DNA of 5,576 nucleotides from Desulfobulbaceae bacterium (GTDB lineage: Bacteria; Desulfobacterota; Desulfobulbia; Desulfobulbales; Desulfobulbaceae): positions 1-5,576 of the forward strand of contig SKJK01000342.1 in assembly GCA_007121995.1 (NCBI GenBank), written 5' to 3'. Positions 1 to 5,576 of this stretch are shown one piece after another. A program made the translations under genes and the position numbers. Position 1 is the first letter of the stretch, and the number at the start of each line of letters is the position of its first letter. Under the pieces are notes generated by a model that did not search any database, was not told where the DNA came from, and worked only from the letters and a program-made list of their open reading frames with translations.

Positions 1-818
1 CCAGGAACCCCCTGCTCCTGCCGGCCGACCCAGAGGAATGCTTCACCATGACCGCCGAGGCCTTTGATCTGGCGGAACGTCTGCAGACACCGGTGATCGT
101 TCTCAGCGATCTTGATCTGGGCATGAATGATCATCTCAGTGCCCCCCTGACCTGGGACGATGCACGTCCCTACGACCGGGGCAAGGTGCTGGATGCCGAG
201 CAACTGGAGACCCTGACCACCCCATGGGGCCGGTATCTCGATGTCGACGGAGACGGCATCTGTTATCGAACCTATCCGGGAACTCACCCCACCAAGGGAG
301 CCTATTTCACCCGGGGGACCTCGCGAAATGAATATTCCGCCTATACCGAAGACAGCGCCACCTACCAGCGCAACATGGAGCGCCTGCTACTGAAATGGGA
401 GACCACCAAGGCTCTGCTGCCTCGGCCCGCAATCACCATCCACGACCCCGCTGCCGGCCTGGGCGCTCTTTTTTACGGCACCACCAGCGCTCCCGCTGTC
501 GAGGTGCTCGACAGGCTCCGTGACCGGGGTTTGCCGATCAATACCCTGCGCCTGCGCGCCTTTCCCTTTCAACAGGAGGTGCTCGATTTCATCGACCAGC
601 ACGAACATGTTTTTGTCATCGAGCAGAACCGTGACGGTCAGATGCGCACCCTGCTGATCAACGAACTCAACCTGGAACCCGGCAAGCTGATGGCCATCAC
701 CAGCTACGACGGCCTGCCCGTGGCCAGTCGTGCTCTTGCCCGAACCCTGGAAGCGGCCTTGAGTGAACGCGGTCTGCTGCCGCAACCGTCCGTATCCGGG
801 CAAGGAGGCGTATCATGA
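1..818 (+). CDS. korA: 2-oxoacid:ferredoxin oxidoreductase alpha subunit (KorA), 3' part, 5'-truncated by the window edge
   Basis: This is the C-terminal 271 residues of the alpha subunit of a CoA-dependent 2-oxoacid:ferredoxin oxidoreductase, a cytoplasmic enzyme that oxidatively decarboxylates 2-oxoglutarate or a related 2-oxoacid and reduces ferredoxin. The frame is open to base 3, and the residues before the first ATG (position 48) already match the family (PEECF, then AFDLAERLQTPVIVLSDLDLGMN split around that Met). That ATG is therefore internal and not the start. Visible family blocks are ERLQTP...SDLDLGMN, which ends the pyrimidine-binding POR_N domain, then YPGTHPTKGAYFTRGTSRNE, then a PFOR_II-like domain from about visible residue 155 containing FPFQQEVLDFI and EQNRDGQMRTLL. 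Full-length members with a fused gamma-alpha arrangement run to roughly 560-620 residues, so more than half may lie upstream. The stop overlaps the korB start as ATGA, indicating one operon. The oxoglutarate substrate is inferred from family resemblance; another 2-oxoacid is possible. Confidence 0.93.
   Translation, partial: RNPLLLPADPEECFTMTAEAFDLAERLQTPVIVLSDLDLGMNDHLSAPLTWDDARPYDRGKVLDAEQLETLTTPWGRYLDVDGDGICYRTYPGTHPTKGAYFTRGTSRNEYSAYTEDSATYQRNMERLLLKWETTKALLPRPAITIHDPAAGLGALFYGTTSAPAVEVLDRLRDRGLPINTLRLRAFPFQQEVLDFIDQHEHVFVIEQNRDGQMRTLLINELNLEPGKLMAITSYDGLPVASRALARTLEAALSERGLLPQPSVSGQGGVS
802..808 (+). promoter_or_regulatory. Ribosome binding site of korB, inside the end of korA
   Basis: AAGGAGG is a near-perfect Shine-Dalgarno sequence, 6 bases before the ATG at 815. 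It fixes the korB start. With the ATGA overlap (stop TGA at 816-818) it points to coupled translation of the two subunits in equal amounts. Confidence 0.85.
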
Positions 819-1867
819 CCTTTTCCCGACCAACTTTCCGCCATCCCGACCTGCCGCCCAACAGCGCCGGATTCCGCCGGCAGGACTATGAAGGCGCTAT
901 CTCGACCCTGTGCGCCGGATGCGGCCATGACTCGATCAGCAACGCCATTATCCAGGCCTGTTTCGAACTGGCCCTGCCGCCACACCGGATCGCCAAGATC
1001 TCCGGCATTGGCTGCTCCTCCAAAACCCCGGCCTATTACCTGGGCAAATCACACGGTTTCAACTCGGTGCATGGCCGTATGCCGGCCATTGCCACCGGGG
1101 CCAACATGGCCAACCGCGATCTGATCTACCTGGGGGTCTCTGGCGACGGCGACACCGCCTCCATCGGTATGGGGCAGTTTGTCCACGCGATACGCCGCAA
1201 CCTGCACATGCTGTACATCGTCATGAACAACGGCTGTTACGGTCTCACCAAGGGCCAGTATTCAGCCACCGCCGACAAAGGCTCCAAAAGCAGGAAAGGC
1301 GGGGTCAACGTTCTTGAGTCCATTGATCTCTGCGAACTGGCCATTCAACTGGGAGCAGGCTTTGTCGCCCGCAGCTTCTCCGGTGACAAACAGCAGTTGG
1401 TGCCCCTGCTCAAGACCGGATTATCGCACAGCGGCCTGTCGTTTATCGATGTTATCTCGCCCTGTGTGACCTTCAACAACAATCCCGAATCCACCAAGAG
1501 CTACCACTGGGTCCGGGAGCACAGCGAGGCCACCAACACCTTTGATTTCGTGCCCTTTCGCCAGACCATCACCACCGACTACCCGGACGGAGCAACCAAG
1601 GCCGTCACCCTGCACGACAACTCAATCATTTACCTGCACAAACCGCCCGAAGGCGCCGATGTCACCGACCGGCGGCAGGCTATCGACAACCTGGAAGACC
1701 ACAAGGTCAAAGGAGTCGTGCTCACCGGGGTGCTCTACATCAACCCGGAATCCACCGACACCCACGAAATCCTCCACACCACGAAAAGACCGCTCAACAG
1801 CCTCACCAAGACCGACCTTTGCCCTGGAAGCACTGCTTTGAAGGCCATCAACGCCCGGTTCCGATGA
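815..1867 (+). CDS. korB: 2-oxoacid:ferredoxin oxidoreductase beta subunit (KorB), thiamine-diphosphate binding
   Basis: This 350-residue beta subunit carries thiamine diphosphate and one [4Fe-4S] cluster and pairs with KorA to form the active enzyme. The N-terminal CAGCGH motif supplies Cys33 and Cys36, the GIGCSS motif supplies Cys67, and SPCVTFN supplies Cys217. These four positions match the cluster ligands known in the Sulfolobus-type enzyme. The diphosphate/Mg binding motif begins at GDGD (residues 110-113) and ends at NN (138-139), followed by YGLTKGQYS, which is typical of KorB. The HGR motif (86-88) is also present. At 350 residues it is longer than the roughly 280-300 residues of many small beta subunits and resembles the longer two-subunit KorAB type. 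The extra sequence is a C-terminal region after about residue 290. The ATG start is set by the strong upstream ribosome binding site. No delta (ferredoxin-like) or separate gamma gene follows, which supports a two-subunit enzyme. Assignment to 2-oxoglutarate rather than pyruvate is likely but not proven by sequence. Confidence 0.94.
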   Translation: MTFSRPTFRHPDLPPNSAGFRRQDYEGAISTLCAGCGHDSISNAIIQACFELALPPHRIAKISGIGCSSKTPAYYLGKSHGFNSVHGRMPAIATGANMANRDLIYLGVSGDGDTASIGMGQFVHAIRRNLHMLYIVMNNGCYGLTKGQYSATADKGSKSRKGGVNVLESIDLCELAIQLGAGFVARSFSGDKQQLVPLLKTGLSHSGLSFIDVISPCVTFNNNPESTKSYHWVREHSEATNTFDFVPFRQTITTDYPDGATKAVTLHDNSIIYLHKPPEGADVTDRRQAIDNLEDHKVKGVVLTGVLYINPESTDTHEILHTTKRPLNSLTKTDLCPGSTALKAINARFR

Positions 1868-1939
1868 ACAGACATTGCCATGGAGCGGCTTGTCTTTCCT
1901 TCGGCTTAGGCTCGTCAACAGAATCTGCAGAGCTAAACG
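1868..1939. other. Convergent intergenic gap between korB and the Nudix gene
   Basis: These 72 bases separate two genes that end towards each other. A bidirectional terminator would be expected here, but I see no GC-rich stem followed by a T-run on either strand. The only pairing found is GAGC (1883-1886) with GCTC (1910-1913) around a 23-base loop, which is too weak. Termination may be Rho-dependent or lie inside the neighbouring genes. Confidence 0.5.
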
Positions 1940-2530
1940 TTACAACAAAAATCGCTTATCAACAGGCACGACCGTCATAGTACCCTGGAAATAACAGTCA
2001 ATAATTTTCCGGTCCGCGGCAAAAGCATAGTCCATGCGCTCATGCTGATCCCGATCGATCCATCGCAGATCGATCAGATCATCCCCGGGGCGTTGCCGGC
2101 CACCCGATACATCCCCAATGAGGATGATGACAATGGTATGGTGGTAGTCATCGAGAAGATTTGACACCACATTGACAATGCCTTCGATGCGTATCTCCAG
2201 GCCGGTCTCCTCCAGCACCTCTCGATGCGCCGTTTCAAGAAAGGTTTCTTCATATTCAATGTACCCACCCGGCAGGCACCATTTATTGCCATAACGTGCT
2301 TTTTCCGACCGTTTACCGATCAATATTTTCTTGTCGGGCGACCTGATCAGTACCGTGATGCCAGGATCAGGATTGAGATACGCGACGAAATCACAATGAT
2401 CACAGGTTTGTCTGGTAAACTTGCCCAGCTCTTTTTTCGCGAACATAGCCCCACATTCGGGGCAGTAATTGAAACGCTTATTGTTGCCGGCCAATGCACC
2501 GGAATTACGAAACACTTGATATAAATGCAT
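1940..2530 (-). CDS. Nudix hydrolase with N-terminal zinc ribbon
   Basis: This 196-residue cytoplasmic protein is predicted to hydrolyse a nucleoside diphosphate linked to another group (Nudix superfamily, COG1051-like, often ADP-ribose or NAD-type substrates). A zinc ribbon comes first, with CPEC at residues 23-26 and CDHC at 43-46. The Nudix box follows as a complete match to GX5EX7REUXEEXGU: Gly89, Glu95, Arg103-Glu104, Glu107-Glu108 and Gly110-Leu111. Zinc ribbon plus Nudix recalls NudC (NAD pyrophosphatase), but the SQPWPFPxS motif that follows the box in NudC is missing. That stretch reads NVVSNLLDDYHH instead, so NudC is unlikely and the true substrate is unknown. An upstream TTG (2551) would add seven residues. 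I chose the ATG at 2530 because AGGGA lies six bases before it and nothing similar precedes the TTG. Its 3' end faces korB; the kinase gene lies upstream on the same strand. Confidence 0.88.
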   Translation of the reverse strand: MHLYQVFRNSGALAGNNKRFNYCPECGAMFAKKELGKFTRQTCDHCDFVAYLNPDPGITVLIRSPDKKILIGKRSEKARYGNKWCLPGGYIEYEETFLETAHREVLEETGLEIRIEGIVNVVSNLLDDYHHTIVIILIGDVSGGRQRPGDDLIDLRWIDRDQHERMDYAFAADRKIIDCYFQGTMTVVPVDKRFLL

Positions 2531-2536
2531 AAAAAA

Positions 2537-2541
2537 TCCCT
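2537..2541 (-). promoter_or_regulatory. Probable ribosome binding site of the Nudix gene
   Basis: On the - strand AGGGA is followed by six T residues and then the ATG at 2530. The match to the consensus is imperfect, but the spacing is right. It favours the ATG over the TTG at 2551, which has no purine-rich stretch in range. Confidence 0.5.
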
Positions 2542-2588
2542 GACCGTTCAACGGGTGCGAGCACGAAATCGTCGCATCTCTTCTCTCG

Positions 2589-2603
2589 ATTTACCGAGTA
2601 AAT
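2589..2603. repeat. 15-base perfect inverted repeat in the gap upstream of the Nudix gene
   Basis: ATTTAC and GTAAAT are exact reverse complements separated by three bases (CGA on the + strand). The site lies in the 116-base gap between the kinase stop and the Nudix start, about 60 bases before the Nudix ATG. That is a plausible place for a dimeric repressor or activator to bind. It could also be chance, as no second copy is seen in the window and no clear -35/-10 pair could be placed beside it. It is too short and has no T-run to act as a terminator for the kinase gene. Confidence 0.3.
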
Positions 2604-2646
2604 ACATTCAACTTGCCCTGATATTCATACCTTTTATGCCGACGCT

Positions 2647-5511
2647 TCACCCATCCGCTTTCTCACTGCTACGATCCGTGAAAACAAGGGTCCATCGTGT
2701 GCCACCCTGACGATCGATTTCGTATTGTCCTCCCAGTTGATGTTCGCCGAGCATCCTGACCAGGGTCAGGCCAAGGGTCTTGGTCGTTACCAAATCGAAA
2801 TCAGGTGGCAGGCCGACACCATTATCAGCAACAGACAAGGTAAAGATATGGTTGTCATCGGTCATGGAGACCTGGAGACAATCCTCCCTACGTTCATCAG
2901 CAGATCCTTCCTTGGGAAAGGCATACTTAAGGGCATTGGTCACCAGTTCATTGATGATCATGCCGCAAGGCACAGCCAGATCAAGAGGCATTTCAACTCC
3001 ATGAGCGTTCACCTCACAGTGAAGATCGGCAGTGCCGAAAGAGGTGCACAGGCTTGTAACCAGAGACTGGAGATAGTCCTGAAAATCGATTCGGGCCAGG
3101 GATTCCGAACGGTAGAGTTTTTCGTGGACAAGACTCATGGCCTGGACCCGTGAACTCAATTCATTCAGCAGGGACCGGGCCTGCGGATCGGTCATGGCTT
3201 TACATTGGAGATTGAAAAGTCCGACCATGGCCGCCATATTGTTTTTCACCCGGTGGTGGACCTCGCGCAGCAACACCGCTTTTTCATCCAGGGAGGTCTG
3301 CAGAGCTGTTTCAGCCCGTTTCTGCTCGGTAATGTCGGTGGTCACGGTGGCAAAGCGATTCTGGCGCGGAGAAACCACAGAGATGGCAAAGTGCTTGTCC
3401 ATGGGCTCGAACCAGGTGGTGTACATATATGGTTCTCCGGTCATTGCCACCCGGGAAAATTCCTGCAGATACGGCGGTTCTTCCGTGCCGTACACATCGG
3501 TGGCCAGCCGGCCAACGGCCTTGTCGCGGGTGATCCCAGTGATCCGGGTAAAAGCCCGATTGGCGTCGATGATACGATAATTGACCACCTTCCCGACGCT
3601 GTCAAAAACCAGTTCGTGCAGCACCACCATTTCGCTCATGGCGGCAAAAAGAGTGACCAGCTTTTCTTCGCTCTCCCGCAATCGCTCTGCCTGGACATAC
3701 TTGTCGGTCACATCGCTGAAGACCAGCACTACGCCGGTTATGTTTCCTGCTCGATCGTGGATGGGAGCGGCACTGTCGGCAATCTGATATTCGGCTCCAT
3801 CCCTGGCCAACAGCAAGGTGTGGTTGGCCAGGCCGACCATCTGTCCCGATGTAAGCACCTCTTTGACCGGATCTACGGCCGGCTGTCGGGTCTTGGCATT
3901 GACGATGAATAATACCTCGCTGAGTTCTCTGCCCTTAGCTTGGGATAACTCCCAGCCGCAGAGCTGTTCAGCTACAGGATTCATGTTGACGACCCGACCG
4001 CGCGCATCGGTGGCGATAACACCATCACCAATGGAATGCAGGGTGGTGGCCAAATTTTCCTCACTCTGCCCCAAGGCATTGATGGCGGCATGCCGCTGCC
4101 GCAGGCTGGCGGTCAGACGGCCGACCAGTATCAGCAGCAGGACAATACAACCTGCCAGGCCGACCATGAACCAGAGGGTGCGAAAGGCAAGATTTGCTTC
4201 CGCCAGTTTGCGGTCGGTAATGTCGAGCACGGTGAAGGTGACCCCTAAGGACAGATCCTTGGAATCAAGCGGTGTCGAAGAGAGGATCACATGTCGGATG
4301 GAGCCATCCTTGTGCTGCCAGCGGGTCTCCACAGACCCAGTCCCGTGTGCTGATATCTGGTGGTATTTTTCCTCACCGACATAATCAGATTCTTCCTGGG
4401 TGGGATAGAGGATACGCGCATTCTGGCCGAGCAACTCCTCACGCTCGTACCCGGTCAACGTAAGAATATAATCATTGACCTCAGTCAGCACCCGATGTTG
4501 TACCATGCCGATACCGGTGGGTGCACTTTTGTGAATGCTTGCCAGGATCTGTTCTGATCTGGCAAGACTGCTAATGGTGAAGGGAATCTGGTTCCTGAGG
4601 CGCTCAACGGTGCTGTGGTTCAGGCGCAGGCGGGGCTCCGGGTCAATAAGGATGGGCATCTGGTTAATAGCCCTGCCGTTGACCAGATGATCGATCAGCA
4701 TCATACCGAGCATCCGGCCGAGCTTGTGGTCATCAGCCACGATCCCAGCCAGGGCGCCCTGCTCCACCGCCTGCTCGGAATGGCTGAAAACGGTACGATC
4801 CCCTGCCGCTTCCATAAGGACAGCGGCATTATCCATCAGCAGGGCTTGAACACCAAGAAAAATGACTTCATCCGGTTCTGCGGTACGGATGGCAGAGATG
4901 GCGTCATCAACTGTTGCGCAGAATACCGTTCGGCCGGACAAACCCATTGCCATGGCCGCTTCTGTGGTCTCCGCAACGTCGATCAAACTGCTGGAGTGCC
5001 CGGTTTCTACCAGCAGGAGGTACCTGGTCATTACCGGATAGACCTGGTAAAGGGCCTCGAGTTTGAGCCGGCCAGGCAGATAATAGGTCACCCCGGTGAT
5101 ATTGGCCTTAGGTCGGGTCAGACTCTCTGCCACGCCGAGTTCAACCGGGTTATTGGCCCCTCCGATAAATGCGGGGATGGCAACACTCCGTTGCCCAAGC
5201 AGTTCGACGCCGTTGCTGCGCAGAATGATCATGGCCTGCTTGCTGCTTTCAAAATCGGTAATCGCAGCTTCAAGAGCAGTCAGATCCACCAACTCTTCCC
5301 TGATCTCCAGCCTGATCCAAGGAGCATGCTCATTGAGGGCATTCTGAACGCCTGCGAGCACACGAACAGGCATCTCTGATTTTCCCTGCCAGGCTACTCC
5401 GACATCGATGGTCTGCCTGTCCGTATCGTCAGCCCACAACGGCATGGCTGTGAGCAACATCAAGACAGAACAACAGAAGAGAGCTGCCAGCCATTCTCCA
5501 TTGAACAACAC
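2647..5511 (-). CDS. Membrane sensor histidine kinase: ABC substrate-binding-protein-like sensor, three PAS domains, HisKA_2 and HATPase
   Basis: This is a 954-residue sensor kinase expected to autophosphorylate on histidine and pass the phosphate to a response regulator. In order it has: a hydrophobic signal/anchor at about 8-27 with a possible cleavage after Ala27; an ABC_sub_bind-like domain (PF04392/COG2984, the family of TrpX) at about 34-308, best seen at AIPAFIGGANNPVELGVAES and ITGV; PAS1 at about 318-438, ending LDITDRK; a membrane helix at about 445-465; PAS2 at about 482-605, ending FSDVTDK; PAS3 at about 613-733, ending TTDITEQK; HisKA_2 with EVHHRVKNN, the phosphoacceptor being in the His752-His753 pair; and an HATPase with N-box NELVTNALKYAF (Asn859), DNGVG (896-900) and LGL (913-915). 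No receiver domain is fused, and no response regulator or transporter gene is nearby. The GTG at 5511 is a doubtful start: it has no clear ribosome binding site, an n-region that is acidic rather than basic, and a frame open to the window edge. The bound ligand is unknown. Confidence 0.9.
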   Translation of the reverse strand: MLFNGEWLAALFCCSVLMLLTAMPLWADDTDRQTIDVGVAWQGKSEMPVRVLAGVQNALNEHAPWIRLEIREELVDLTALEAAITDFESSKQAMIILRSNGVELLGQRSVAIPAFIGGANNPVELGVAESLTRPKANITGVTYYLPGRLKLEALYQVYPVMTRYLLLVETGHSSSLIDVAETTEAAMAMGLSGRTVFCATVDDAISAIRTAEPDEVIFLGVQALLMDNAAVLMEAAGDRTVFSHSEQAVEQGALAGIVADDHKLGRMLGMMLIDHLVNGRAINQMPILIDPEPRLRLNHSTVERLRNQIPFTISSLARSEQILASIHKSAPTGIGMVQHRVLTEVNDYILTLTGYEREELLGQNARILYPTQEESDYVGEEKYHQISAHGTGSVETRWQHKDGSIRHVILSSTPLDSKDLSLGVTFTVLDITDRKLAEANLAFRTLWFMVGLAGCIVLLLILVGRLTASLRQRHAAINALGQSEENLATTLHSIGDGVIATDARGRVVNMNPVAEQLCGWELSQAKGRELSEVLFIVNAKTRQPAVDPVKEVLTSGQMVGLANHTLLLARDGAEYQIADSAAPIHDRAGNITGVVLVFSDVTDKYVQAERLRESEEKLVTLFAAMSEMVVLHELVFDSVGKVVNYRIIDANRAFTRITGITRDKAVGRLATDVYGTEEPPYLQEFSRVAMTGEPYMYTTWFEPMDKHFAISVVSPRQNRFATVTTDITEQKRAETALQTSLDEKAVLLREVHHRVKNNMAAMVGLFNLQCKAMTDPQARSLLNELSSRVQAMSLVHEKLYRSESLARIDFQDYLQSLVTSLCTSFGTADLHCEVNAHGVEMPLDLAVPCGMIINELVTNALKYAFPKEGSADERREDCLQVSMTDDNHIFTLSVADNGVGLPPDFDLVTTKTLGLTLVRMLGEHQLGGQYEIDRQGGTRWTLVFTDRSSEKADG
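4117..4179 (-). other. Internal transmembrane helix of the kinase
   Basis: Residues about 445-465 form an uncharged hydrophobic run rich in Leu, Val, Ile and Gly, bordered by Arg444 and Arg465 and followed by further Arg residues. It is the only strong hydrophobic span after the N-terminal signal/anchor, and it separates PAS1 from PAS2 and the kinase core. Confidence 0.85.
4588..5412 (-). other. Periplasmic binding-protein-like sensor domain (ABC_sub_bind) within the kinase
   Basis: Residues about 34-308 of the kinase follow the two-lobed layout of ABC_sub_bind proteins: a first strand IDVGVAW, a helix VLAGVQNALNE, the signature around residues 111-144, a second-lobe start RYLLLVE and a C-terminal IVADDHKLGRMLGMMLIDHL. 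Free-standing members deliver aromatic amino acids or other small solutes to ABC transporters. Here the domain is tethered to a kinase and presumably serves as a ligand sensor. It lies between the signal/anchor and the internal membrane helix, so it should be extracytoplasmic. Confidence 0.8.
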
Positions 5512-5576
5512 AGAGACGTACGACTTCAGATTAAGATCCCACTTCTGCGATACCTGGTCCTCACTTTTTCTGCCCA

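Noticed and set aside
48..50. ATG at 48 as the start of korA
   Set aside because: The frame is open to base 3 and the upstream residues (PEECF motif region) match the family, so this Met is internal to a truncated gene.
387..803. - strand open frame opposite korA (138 codons)
   Set aside because: It is the antisense of the well-conserved PFOR_II region and has no independent support.
1883..1913. GAGC/GCTC pairing as a terminator after korB
   Set aside because: The stem is only four base pairs with a 23-base loop and has no T-run after it.
2525..2710. Short + strand open frame across the gap before the kinase stop (61 codons)
   Set aside because: It has no ribosome binding site, overlaps the Nudix start and the kinase C-terminus, and its product resembles nothing known.
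3205..3912. Long open frame on the + strand opposite the kinase (235 codons)
   Set aside because: It is antisense to conserved PAS and HisKA_2 coding sequence, its translation resembles no family, and no ribosome binding site supports it.
4615..5379. Long open frame on the + strand opposite the kinase sensor domain (254 codons)
   Set aside because: The - strand encodes a recognisable ABC_sub_bind domain here. The + strand frame is a shadow, with low-complexity, family-less sequence.

Overview
The window holds four protein genes. At the left edge, on the + strand, a two-subunit 2-oxoacid:ferredoxin oxidoreductase operon (korA 3' part, then korB) runs to about position 1867. Converging on it from the - strand are a zinc-ribbon Nudix hydrolase (about 1940-2530) and a large membrane sensor histidine kinase (2647 to about 5511, possibly starting beyond the right edge). 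No rRNA, tRNA, CRISPR array, insertion sequence or phage gene is visible.

Organism: the coding style is bacterial, with moderate to moderately high GC, good Shine-Dalgarno use and an ATGA stop/start overlap. A ferredoxin-linked 2-oxoacid oxidoreductase next to a multi-PAS HisKA_2-type kinase with a periplasmic binding-protein sensor fits an anaerobic, probably Gram-negative bacterium of the Desulfobacterota (Deltaproteobacteria) type. This is inference from gene content, not proof. By eye the kor genes are the most GC-rich part, and the Nudix gene and its flanks are more AT-rich.

Layout: 1-818 is the C-terminal part of KorA, whose reading frame is open to the left edge. 815-1867 is KorB, overlapping korA by 4 bases with a strong ribosome binding site inside the korA end. 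1868-1939 is a short convergent gap with no convincing terminator. 1940-2530 is the Nudix gene on the - strand. 2531-2646 is an AT-richer gap with one clean 15-base palindrome. 2647-5511 is the sensor kinase.

How they work together: KorA and KorB form one enzyme that decarboxylates a 2-oxoacid (most likely 2-oxoglutarate) with CoA and passes electrons to ferredoxin. The sensor kinase lies upstream of the Nudix gene on the same strand, 116 bases apart, so the two may share a transcript, but nothing shows a functional link. No response regulator or ABC transporter partner for the kinase lies in the window. The most unusual feature is the kinase architecture: a binding-protein-like domain and a PAS domain both lie before the single internal membrane helix, which would place that PAS domain outside the cytoplasm.
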